The position numbers and the translations under genes are program-made. Below the pieces are notes generated by a model. That model was given only the letters and a program-made list of their open reading frames with translations. It made no database searches and was not told where the DNA came from. A DNA stretch of 64,000 bases from assembly GCA_023374045.1 (NCBI GenBank), contig CM041776.1, forward strand, positions 318,147,925 through 318,211,924. Reading direction: 5' to 3'. Source of the stretch: Limonium bicolor (Eukaryota > Streptophyta > Magnoliopsida > Caryophyllales > Plumbaginaceae). Of the stretch, positions 21,318 to 31,073 are shown one piece after another. How positions within the stretch are numbered: position 1 is the stretch's first letter; each line of letters opens with the position of its first letter.

Positions 21318-21941
21318 AATTTGTGCATATAGCATATCATTTAAATACGATTAAGGATGGGTTGTGCACGGGCCTGTTAAAACCTTTCTAAGCAAAACCC
21401 AATGGGAAAAAGCTTAGAAAGGAAAAAGAGTACCCACCACATCCAAGTACAACTTACAACAAACAGAGTAGCCTAACTTTAAAACCTCGGACGCACACAC
21501 TGACCAGAAAAAATGTTTAAACAAGACCCTCACCAGACGATAATAACATACTACGATCATCATCCAAGAAACAAGCCTTCCTCAACTAAATACTAGACTC
21601 TCCCTTGACCTCCTTCCACCCCAAACGCGAACAAACCAACACTCCACATCTTCCAAGGATACAAACCCTCATCACCCAAGACTGACCGTCCAAGCCAAAA
21701 CTCCATGTGTATAACAAAAATTATCTACATCATTCCTTAAGCTTCCATCCCCTGTTTGCGGACAATCCATGGCCCGTTACTTCAGTTGGGCCTTCTGCAT
21801 CTCTTGGATTTGAGCAAGAATGTTTGCCTTTGTTAGGCTTGGATTAGGAACTTCGCATCCTAATTTTAACAGCAAATTAACACATTCATCCGCTTCTCTA
21901 TCAGGATTAATAATTTTTCCTCTCTCATCCCTTGCTGGGAC
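21318..21941. repeat. Direct repeat, copy A
   Basis: A segment from AATTTGTGCATATAGC to about GCTTCTCTA is repeated at 22019-22615 at roughly 95 percent or better by eye, with a few single-base changes and small indels. It contains a stem-loop CCTTTCTAAGC/GCTTAGAAAGG followed by AAAAAGAGTAC. No coding frame is supported. Confidence 0.85.
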
Positions 21942-22018
21942 ATCCTTATTAAGATATAGGCCCCCCTTATCGGTTGATTGGTTGGTTGAATGTGTTGATT
22001 TGCTGTTGATTTGCTGTT

Positions 22019-22631
22019 AATTTGTGCATATAGCATATCATTTAAATACGATTAAGGATGGGTTGTGCACGGGCCTCATTAAAACCTTCTAAGCAAAACC
22101 CAATGGGAAAAAGCTTAGAAAGGAAAAAGAGTACCCACCACATCCACCACATCCAAGTACAACTTACAACAAACAGAGTAGCCTAACTTTAAAACCTCGG
22201 ACGCATACACTGACCAGAAAAAATGTTTAAATAAGACCCTCACCAGACGATAATAACATACTACAATCATCATCCAAGAAACAAGCCTTCCTCAACTAAA
22301 ATACTAGACTCTCCCTTGACCTCCTTCCACCCCAAACGCGGACAAACCAACACTCCACATCTTCCAAGGATACAGACCCTCATCACCCAAGACTGACCGT
22401 CCAAGCCAAAACTCCATGTGTATAACAAAAATTATCTACTTCATTCCTTAAGCTTCCATCCCCTGTTTGCGGACAATCCATGGCCCGTTACTTCAGTTGG
22501 GCCTTCTGCATCTCTTGGATTTAAGCAAGAATGTTTGTCTTTGCTAGGCTTGGATTAGGAACTTCGCATCCTAATTTTAACAGCAAATCAACACATTCAT
22601 CCGCTTCTCTAACATCCCTTGCTTTGACAAA
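22019..22631. repeat. Direct repeat, copy B
   Basis: Second copy of 21318-21941, separated from it by about 75 bp. It has an additional CATCCACCA duplication near 22140. Whether this is a tandem duplication or two insertions cannot be settled because no target duplications are clear. Confidence 0.85.
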
Positions 22632-23684
22632 TACTCTATATTAATTATTTATTGATATTGGGCTCCTATATCTTAATTTTGTCACTTTCTTGAGTGTGAT
22701 TGGTTGGTTGTATGGTTTTTTTGTTTGTTTCCTTCCTTAATTTGATGTATATATCGAACTAATGTTTATTCTAGTTGTTATAGCACATGTGTAATTAATT
22801 CTAGTTGCGTATATATATATATTAATCATAATTATTGGCGTTATTATATATTTAACTATAGCATTGACATTACACATAAACAGAATTGGAATTCTTCAAA
22901 TTAAATTATGTTTGCCATAATGCAGTGGAATAATTATCTTCCCTTCTCTCACGAATTGATATAATAATCTTAACATATATCAAAACAAGCTCTTAATATA
23001 TATAAGGACTAATCAATCAACTCTTCACACTTTAGTGTTCTTTTAGCAGCCTGCTGATACAACATCAAAATTTGTGCCCTTCAATTGCTATTAAGATTAA
23101 CCCAGATCTACACCATGCATCTTCTTCACTTTGCTAATATGCCCAGTTGTCCTCTTTTCCACTTTCAGTTGTTTGAGTGCTAATATACTTTTATTGCAGG
23201 CAACATATAATCTTGTCAAACATGCCTTTGTATGATATGATTCATCATTTAATAGTACACATCTGTCACATGTATATTGATGAACTCTTTTTTCGTATCG
23301 AGATGTACATTAATGCTTTTCATAGTAACCAATTCGATATTGAGAAGGCGAACGGTTAATTGAAGGTAAACATGTATGTGGGTGTGTACATAATGAAAGG
23401 TAAATTGGGAGCCAACTTTCGGTCATATCTAGTGAATGTGAATTAATGGAAAAGAGAAAGAGAGTTCGTGAATGGACCACATCATTCGCAGCGACACTCC
23501 ACCTTTGGTTGACACGACCTTCTAGCTAGCTACTACTTGCCATTCCCGCAACAAACAATGTTGTGTTTTTGTTTTCCTCCCTCTTTTCATGCGGTACTTG
23601 AAACTTCATATAATTTAAAGCAAGAAAAATAACGAAAAGCTACAAATCAGTCACTTTGATGTAAGAAGAAACATACTTTCCTCT
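22632..23684. other. No gene seen
   Basis: AT-rich with no supported ORF or repeat. Small frames, such as 23177-23359, have no recognisable content. Confidence 0.5.
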
Positions 23685-25555
23685 CTAGTTCAAAGTGCTG
23701 TCCAAAACGGCAAATCCTAGCTCACAAACTAGTTTAGTAGAGTATTTAACAAACTTAACAATAAAAATACAAACCCAATGAAGAAATCTAGAGAAAAATA
23801 GCTTAGCACTAATACATTCATTCAACCTATACGGATCACTGCTAACAGAATGCCAACCGACGATCATCCGGAAGTCGTCTTGAGCCACAGAACAAATATA
23901 GACATTACCCATTGTATAAGCCAGCTCCAATATAGTTTGACATTTCTTGATGAAGACTAAATTCACCATAATGATGGTTCTTGATATTCTTTTGAAAGGA
24001 AGTCTTTCCAATCCCTAATATTACCATCCTACGAGATGTTTTCAACGTGTAACAAATCTATAAGAGTCAAAATCTTCCTAAGAAGATCCCGATCAGTATA
24101 AAAACAAATGCAATGGACCAAAATGATAAGCTCTATTGCAATTTGTTTGTTTTGATACTAAATAATTAACTACACCATAAAGATCTTAGAAAATCTCCAA
24201 TTGAAATTCAAATCACTAAACCCACAAGCCGAACAAGCTATGTGCATCTGATCTTCAGGACTAATCCTTCCTCTTGAATAGTCTTTCAATCTTCAAACAA
24301 CCCACCCAACATACTCTATGATATCCTTCTTGAGAAGATCTTGATATTATCAAAACAAAGACAATGGCTACCCACCAAAGTGACAAGCCCCATCACCATT
24401 TGACTTACTTTGTTAATTGTTCAACTACACCATGAAGGTGTTAGAAAATATCCACTTGATATTCTGATCACAATCTTCGCTCTTGAACTGCCAACCATAA
24501 AGCTGTAACTTAAGGAATCTAATATAGAGAGGGCAATGATAAGAGTAATCCCTAAGCTTAGCAAGTAAGACTTTAGCGCATAAAATGTAGTAGACTGACC
24601 CAAACCCCTACAGTTAAGACTTAGCCGACTCATAACAAAGTTCAAAAGTACGTGTGCTCAACAAGAAGTAGAAAAAACCAACTCAAACAAAGCAATAGGG
24701 GAAGACGTGCATGTCTTGGCTCCAACCAAAATCACCACCTGCGGTCGACCCATTGGAACCAACTCAAAACAAAGCAACAGAGCCAGAGGAGTCAACCTTG
24801 ACTTCAACTAAAAGCACCACGTCAAATCCAACCCCTAGAAATTCCGAATAAAAACAAAACTCTAGAGCAGAGGCGACATCCTCAACTCCATTCAAAGACA
24901 TCGCCTCGAATCATTAGCCTAAAAGATCCATAATCGCCTTCATAATCACGAGAAAATAGGAAACGATGAATAGTTTGGTTGAATTGCACACCAAACAAGC
25001 CAACCACAAGGCATATACCCCTAGCCCAACCCCTATGACAAGCACCAGACACCAGCCTATCGTAGACCTGAAGAATAAACCAAAATCACTCAACTACTCA
25101 AAGAAAAAAACCACCGCTCAAAGAAACAAACAAGAGGTAAATGAACACCTAGCCACACCATCAAATCACAAAAGTGAGCCACACAAAGAGAAGAGAGAGA
25201 CCTTCGAGGGCACACCAGTACTAGAGCCAAACCAGAAAGTTGTACTAGTAGAGAAAGAGAAGAAGAAAAACTCACTCTAAAAATAGACATGAGCAGGGGC
25301 AACGAGAATCACCCAAAATCACCTATGAGAGAGAGTGATAAAACTCCAAAGGACCTCTATGTTGGATATCCAGAAGTGTAACCTCAAGCTGCAGCAACAT
25401 CAACGACAAGAGGAGCTCCCTTAGAGGCGGCAACAACAGCAACTAAAGTTGTTGACGTGAAAACACGAAAACCCTAACCCTACCACCCCTCTCCACCGAT
25501 CCACTCACCAGAACCTTAATCTCGACCCCGACTACAGTACGCAAGATCGAGTCTT
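23685..25555 (-). pseudogene. Relic of another LINE (5' UTR and ORF2 start)
   Basis: The minus-strand frame 24645-24421 begins MNFVMSRLSLNCRGLGQSTT, the conserved opening of plant LINE ORF2 endonuclease, and then loses homology. The 900 bp upstream (24650-25555) has the look of a LINE leader with no ORF1. Below 24420 the minus strand contains two diverged copies of a segment around CTTTATGGTGTAGTT (near 24160 and 24430). The frame 24011-23685 might be the worn end of an RNase H domain, but this is weak. The ORF 24966-25280 on the plus strand is antisense to the leader and not supported as a gene. Confidence 0.5.
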
Positions 25556-25659
25556 TTTTTTTACATAATTAATACACATTAGGAGGTGTCTAGAGTTAAT
25601 TGTTGTTTGTTAGCACCTGTAAAACAAAGTGAACTTATAACTCCTACAAAATAATGATA

Positions 25660-25885
25660 CTTCCTCCATTCTAAATTATAATTCGTTTTAGCATTGACAT
25701 TTTGTTTATAAATAAAAGTTGTTTTAGCTTTTGACACCCTACTTTCCACATTTATCCCTAGTATTTAATGAAAAAATAATTATTAGTTAGATATAAAAGT
25801 AAAATGTAGGGATACATGCATCATTGTTACCTTTCTTAATAAGTGTACAAATCTCTAAAACTACTTACAATAAAAATGGAGGAAG
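25660..25885. mobile_element. Stowaway MITE
   Basis: Ends TA-CTTCCTCCATTC and AATGGAGGAAG-TA are inverted partners with TA duplication. The interior has the ATTCGTTTTAGC and AAAACTACTTACAA words of the family. Confidence 0.88.
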
Positions 25886-26034
25886 TATTATAACTTTTGA
25901 ACTTGGATCAATATTAAATGGGAGGGGGGTTTAAAGAGGTTCATTTAGGTGTGATTAAACAAAACTAATTGGGTGGATTTAAACTTAATTAATTGAGATG
26001 ACAACTTAAAATTGTATTGTATTGTTTGTGTTAT

Positions 26035-26333
26035 TTGTGTCTGACTATTTGTCACTAAAAACTAGAATTATAAAATAGAATATATTTTTTTATAAAAAAT
26101 GGATAATTCGGTTAACGAAATTAGATAAAGTCAAAACCAAAATCCAAACTAAATTATGATTTGGGTATTTTGGTTAACTGAAATCCAAACTAAATTATAA
26201 TTTGGGTATTTCGCTTAACCAAAATTTTAAATTCGATAAGAAAATTCGGTTAAAAATCTAAAAAAATATTCAGTTAATTTGGTTTTTGGATAAATCTTAA
26301 ATATCAAAACTGAATGCTCACCCCCACCTAGTA
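26035..26333. mobile_element. Truncated MITE with GGGGTGAGCATTC-type end
   Basis: The right end GAATGCTCACCCCCA matches the ends of the complete copy at 26721-27181. The interior repeats AATTCGGTTAACNAAA and ATCCAAACTAAATTATA-like words. The left end is lost. Confidence 0.6.
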
Positions 26334-26720
26334 CATGGGCATCTACATTCTTGGAACAGTCCACATACGACCAAAAAACTCTATCAAATGAAGACGGGGA
26401 TGTGATTACATCCTGTAAGACTAATTCAACATCAGCTCTTACGTCGGCCTTACTTTGGAAGTGATGGATATTTGAAAGACAGTGAGTGAAAAAGTGATAA
26501 GACAAGGCTTCTTACTTGTTAAGCTACTTTGGTTCTAAAGAGAAGGGCTTTGGCCTCCATCACTTGGGTGTCCTTGGCACCTCTTCCTTTGCTATACCTA
26601 TTGTAATTATCGACCCATTGATGTCTCGACAAATAACCCCCATCCCTAATCCCTCAAGACTGTACTTCCGTCGACAAAGATCTGGATGGGTGCACTTGTG
26701 GAGTCCACATCATCCCCTGA
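26334..26720 (-). pseudogene. RNase H domain remnant of a LINE
   Basis: On the minus strand several frames together show the RNase H pattern of plant LINE C-termini: IFVDGSTV (first acidic site), GVICRDINGSII, MEAKALLF after a stop-containing stretch (glutamate site), then DVELVLQDVITSP and SYVDCSKNVDAHVLGG, where NxxAHxLA is usual. Stops and frameshifts are frequent. The fragment lies between two MITEs of one family. Confidence 0.65.
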
Positions 26721-27181
26721 TAGGGATGAGCATTCAGTTTGGATATTTTAGATTTATCCAAAAACTGAATTAACCATTTTTGTTATTTCTAACAGAATTT
26801 TCTAGCCAAATTTAAAATTTCGGTAAACCCAATTATCCAAATTATAATTTGGTTTGAACTTTGTCTAATTCAGTTAACCTAATTATCCAAATTCTTTTTA
26901 AATTAGAATATTATTTTTTCTAATTGTAGTCTTTAGTGAAAAATATTCAAACACAAAACTTAAATTTCAGTTAATTGAATCCAAACTAGCTAAAATTTGG
27001 ATTTCAGTTCAGTTTTCTATTTTTCACTCAAAAATATTTCAGATTTTGGATAATTTGGATAACGGTTAATTCGGTTTTAGCCTTAATTTGGATAATTCGG
27101 TTTTTAACTGAAATAACCGAAATCCATTTTTTTAAACAATTTGGATTTTAGTTAACCAAATTATTCAAATGCTCACCCCTA
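26721..27181. mobile_element. hAT-like MITE with TAGGGGTGAGCAT ends
   Basis: The left end TAGGGATGAGCATTCAG and the right end AAATGCTCACCCCTA are inverted partners. Flanks TCCCCTGA and TCCACTGA match at 7 of 8 bases, fitting an 8-bp duplication. The interior repeats variants of AATTCGGTTAACC and is AT-rich. Confidence 0.7.
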
Positions 27182-27220
27182 TCCACTGAGACCTGTGAAC
27201 TCATAGAACTGACAGAGAGC

Positions 27221-27225
27221 AGTGT
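27221..27225. repeat. 5-bp target duplication of the solo LTR, left
   Basis: AGTGT, repeated at 29468-29472. Confidence 0.88.
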
Positions 27226-27378
27226 TGTTATGCCCTAGAATTTTTTTTCTTTCATCATATTCTTTCTGATTCGCAAAGGGAGTTCGTGCTATATTGTAAT
27301 TTTATATTAGAATGTCTATGACATTTTCCTAAGGTTAATATGCTAGCTGGAGCAAGGAGGGTTACATTTGTCCATTTC

Positions 27379-27400
27379 CTTTATTTATTTATTTATTTAT
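27379..27400. repeat. (TTTA)n microsatellite
   Basis: About five TTTA units inside the solo LTR. Confidence 0.8.
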
Positions 27401-28059
27401 GTTGGAAGGAGTATTTCTTTTATTGATTTTCCTTCTTCTCTCATTTCTAATTCACGTCTATTCTCCCTTCCACTTCAGACATTCACCCCGATAGTTTTTC
27501 ATGTGCTCTCTTCTCCTTTGCGCTCTTCCTTCTTCCCTCAACTTCCATCATTCTCTATTCGATTTCTTGGCTGATTGATCGTGGGTTTTGGGTCGTGGGA
27601 ATTGAGGTCTTCTTGTGTTCGATCATCCGGTAAGATTCAAGAATTCTGATTTCATTTCCTCATTCAGTTCATCCCCTCTTTGTTCCTGATTTCGTTTTCA
27701 ATTCCGGAGGTGTTCAGTTCGATGTCGGTCGATTAGAGTGGTGTTTCAAGGAGAGTGATTGTCGGGTACGTAGAGATTGCATAGCGTCAGATGTGAGGTA
27801 GGTGGTGAATGGATTCAGGTGGGTGTGTTCAACCACGAGGAATTTCATATTTCGTTCGTTTTTCCGTATATGTTTCTTTGACTGCTCTCTCTGATTTGTG
27901 GTGCTCTGATTGGGTTTCGATGTGGAATTTATGATGTGTTAAAACCCCGTGGTTATGTGTTTTGATTAGAGTATTTTATTATGCAAACCTATACTGGATT
28001 GTTGGTGTTTTTGGCAATTGGTTTCGCCTTTGTTTCGCCATTGTTTCTGAACATTTTGC

Positions 28060-28390
28060 AGCGTCCGGATGCAAGTCCGGACGTTGCTTCGGATGCTTTC
28101 AATTTGTCGTGTTTTTCGTTATGACCGGACTTTTGTCTGGACATGTAAGTCCGGACGTGAAGCGAGTACGGGTTATGGTTTACATTTTGGCATTTCGGAC
28201 TTTGTACGCACTTGTAAGCCCGTACACAAGTCTGTACTTCCTCGTATGATTTTCTCGGAGTTTGTCCGGACATCTCTATAATCCATGTTTTGCTTGCGTC
28301 CGGCCTTCTCACCCGGACGTAAGTCCGGACGCATTGGAGTTCGTCCACAGAGGGTATCCGGACATGTAAGGTCAGACGCATGTCCGGACA
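28060..28390. repeat. GTCCGGAC palindrome array in the solo LTR
   Basis: Exact GTCCGGAC octamers occur at about 28075, 28149, 28264, 28323 and 28382. Between them are variants such as GACCGGAC, GTCTGGAC and GTACGCAC/AGTCTGTAC. The common unit is GTCCGGACATGTAAGTCCGG-like, 50-60 bp apart. Confidence 0.88.
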
Positions 28391-29467
28391 CGGTTCTGTT
28401 TTGGCACAACTTTTGTGTTTAGCTCCGTTTTGAGTGCCGTTTGCGTTGTAGGTTTCCTTTCAGTGAATACTATCTACTGGAATGTGTTTTAGCTTGTCAA
28501 TATAAGTTTTACATTTTGAAATATCTATGAGTTTCGGATCTCGATTTTTCTCCACAGGAGCGTTTGAGCTTCTATTTTCTGTTTGGTCTTCGTGTGTGAT
28601 AGTGGGTATACTTCTTCAACTCAGTTGTGACTTCTGATCTGTTTTGATAAGATTATACATTCCGTGTTGGTCTGTTCTGTTAAAGCTTTTGCTCTGTTTT
28701 ACAAAGCTTTTGTTTTGGGACCTAGATGTTTAGCTTCTGACCCTTGGATAGTCGGGTCGGGCTATCCCGTAGCTTGCTGCGTAGGAATTCCTTCTGTTAT
28801 TCCCTCGGATTCCCTTCTGTTCTCTCTCTCATGGTCCCTTGGATGTTTAGTGACCGACTGGTCCATAGCTGTCTCTACGGCTTCTGTTGTGGGATCTTTG
28901 GATATCCATAAGACGTTATGTGAGTCCTTCTGATGTGTCAGCTGGTGTCTAGTGTCCCGCCTCTGTTTTGTTAAGCTCTCTGTTTCGGTTCTGATATGCT
29001 CTTTATCTGATTTGGGAAACTACTTCCTCTGTTTGATTTTCGTTTCGATTTCTAACCCGTTTTGGTTACGTTATGTATTCGTATATGTATATGTATGTTC
29101 AGTATATGTTTTGAGCATGCTCAGCTGATGAAGTTTATCACCTGGTGAGCTATAGTTTGGCTCACCCCTATATCCGTCTGATTTGTAGGTTTAAGCTGCC
29201 TTTGAAGTTTCCGTTTTGCTTTCAGTCTCGCTTTCCTTTCCGCATTTGTATAGTGGCCTGAGGCCTATGTATTTTGTTCAGTTATGCATTTTGGTTCAGC
29301 TTCCGCTTTGTATTTGTAACCGCATTAAGCTTTGTAAACATTGTTTTGTTAATAAAGATGTATTTTCTTTCATTTTGGGTTTTGTGAGTTAGAGCCTTGC
29401 GTTATTAGGTAATAGATACGCGGCGTGCAACATCCCTAACTCCTAGGGTGGTTTTGGGGTCGTTACA

Positions 29468-29472
29468 AGTGT
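29468..29472. repeat. 5-bp target duplication of the solo LTR, right
   Basis: AGTGT, identical to 27221-27225. Confidence 0.88.
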
Positions 29473-30608
29473 CAAGAAAAGATTTCGCTTGATCGATTTC
29501 TTGCTCGAAGGAATGAACATGGTCATGAACCATTTAAAATCTGGCAAAGCATAACTTTCAAAGGAAGATGACAACCTTCTCCATGTTGTAATCACCAACT
29601 TTAAGACAAACAAAGACAAACCAATCTCGAAGAGTAGCATCATCCAAAAAATAAGGTGAGTTTTTAGTTTTACTCATAGTGGAACAAATTTATATAGATA
29701 AGCGTTTACAAAATAGCATCTAGATCACATATACAAACTCATAGAAGTTGACAAAAAATGGTACTTGAGAGTGTCCACAAGAAAGAAGCTGACAATCATA
29801 ATTGATCGTACGCAACCAGCAGATAATTTGACGAGGTCTTGGGCTAACATAATACTGGACCTAATGAGCTAAGCCCACGAGAACCTGAGAGGCTGATGAT
29901 TGACTCATGTTGATGACGTTTGAAATATGGGCTTTCAATATAATAAAATGGCCTTTCAATATTCAGGCTATGCGAGAAATTTGGACTACGAGGATGTGAG
30001 TATTGCAACGATGGTCGTCTTAGAATAATAAGATTGACCTTATCCAATCCTCAAAACATAATAAACGACGATCGTGTCATGATAGTATATGATAGTCCAA
30101 GCAATTTTGAGTTTTTAATGAAATTTTGTGTATTCTGTTGGGTTTACTTTCTTAGTCGATTGCGCGTTTAAATTTTACTATTTAGTATAATATATTTTTA
30201 TGTTATGAATCTAACATTACACATTTTCATAATTTTCTTGAATACTTATTTTACCCTTTCACCGTGTATCTCAATAAAAACTAATATAATTGAAAACCTG
30301 TAGTTAGAAGTAATATTATGATTTTTACCATATATGCGCAAGTTGACTAAAAACTACCAATAATTTAGAAAAATCATGATTTTTCTTCTAAAAAAGTATA
30401 AAAATTTAAAGAAAATTTTCACCTTCTACCCTTAAATTTTAAGAAATTCGTTGATATATAGTTGGGTTTATTCGTGATTGTACATATATAGTGTCTAGAT
30501 TGAAAGAAAATTGATGTAAAGTAAGGACTTGATCGCATTACTTTACTTGATTGATGGTTACCATACGGTTCCAGATTCGGGTGCTGAGAAACTGGAGTCG
30601 ACCGACCC
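29473..30608. other. No gene seen
   Basis: The minus strand of 29480-29650 has a short frame with a gag-like flavour (ATLRDWFVFVCLK) that I cannot place. The rest is AT-rich without supported features. Confidence 0.4.
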
Positions 30609-30760
30609 ACAGTGGATCTGTTGACTCTAGTTTCTTCGTTTTAACTTCGATTTGAGATCCGTTTGCGCGCACACGTTACTCTTTTTGTCTACTTTACTCC
30701 CGGATAGGCTATTCCTCAAGTTTATAATCATAAAAGTGTAAGGAACAAAAACTTAGAATT
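30609..30760 (-). repeat. Diverged LTR fragment related to the Athila-like LTR
   Basis: TTGACTCTAGTTTCTTCG, then GAGATCCGTTTGCGCGCACACG, followed by a TACTTTACTCCCGG-like stretch. This aligns in order with about 109-250 of the Athila-like LTR (TTGACTGGCTCTAGTTTCTT, GAGCCGTTTGCGCC, CTACTTCACTCCCGG). Identity is visibly lower than between the two LTRs of the complete element, so it is an older insertion of a relative. Confidence 0.7.
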
Positions 30761-30822
30761 TTTCATTGACTTTGCAAAAATTAAGGAGCAAAAAAACTTT
30801 TATTATATGATTCACTGTCTCG

Positions 30823-30879
30823 TTAAAATCTTATTAGATAAAAATCCATTGGGAAACCCCTAATAAGGAAAAAGAGTAC
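30823..30879. other. Stem-loop followed by GGAAAAAGAGTAC
   Basis: GTTAAAAT, then CTTATTAG, a loop containing CCATTGGGAAA, CTAATAAG and GGAAAAAGAGTAC. The same layout with a different stem (CCTTTCTAAGC/GCTTAGAAAGG) occurs at 21376-21433 and again near 22078-22134. Confidence 0.75.
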
Positions 30880-31073
30880 AACTACTAAGGGGTTACATGA
30901 TTTCAATTAACAAGTCTTAAAAAAGATTATATGAAAAGAAAGTAATGCTAATACATTCTAAAGATTACAAAATAAAAGTCCTAAGTGTTGTTTCCCCCAT
31001 TCATCTCATACCTATCACCATGTTGCCCTTTGTACAACAATGCACGTGCTTGGGATCTCAGCTCAACTAAGTA

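Larger units (their letters stand above)
27226..29467 (+). repeat. Solo LTR of a Ty3/gypsy (Tekay/Del-like) element
   Basis: A 2242-bp unit begins TGTTATGCCC and ends GGGGTCGTTACA, flanked by a perfect AGTGT duplication. No internal domain is present, so it is the product of LTR-LTR recombination. The ends resemble those of the 4.1-kb LTR at 43861-47988 (TGAAATACCCC...GGGGTGTTACA). Both share a CT-rich leader-like section, a palindrome array, and near the 3' end a GCATGC word, a CACCCC-type motif and a TAGGT or TCAGGT word. Orientation is given as plus from those similarities and is somewhat uncertain. ORFs inside it (28069-28281, 28664-28933 and others) are chance frames. Confidence 0.87.

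Noticed and set aside
24966..25280. 104-residue lysine-rich plus-strand ORF
   Set aside because: It lies antisense to a LINE leader, and its composition reflects the pyrimidine-rich opposite strand.
28069..28409. Several overlapping ORFs on both strands
   Set aside because: All are frames through the GTCCGGAC repeat array of the solo LTR.
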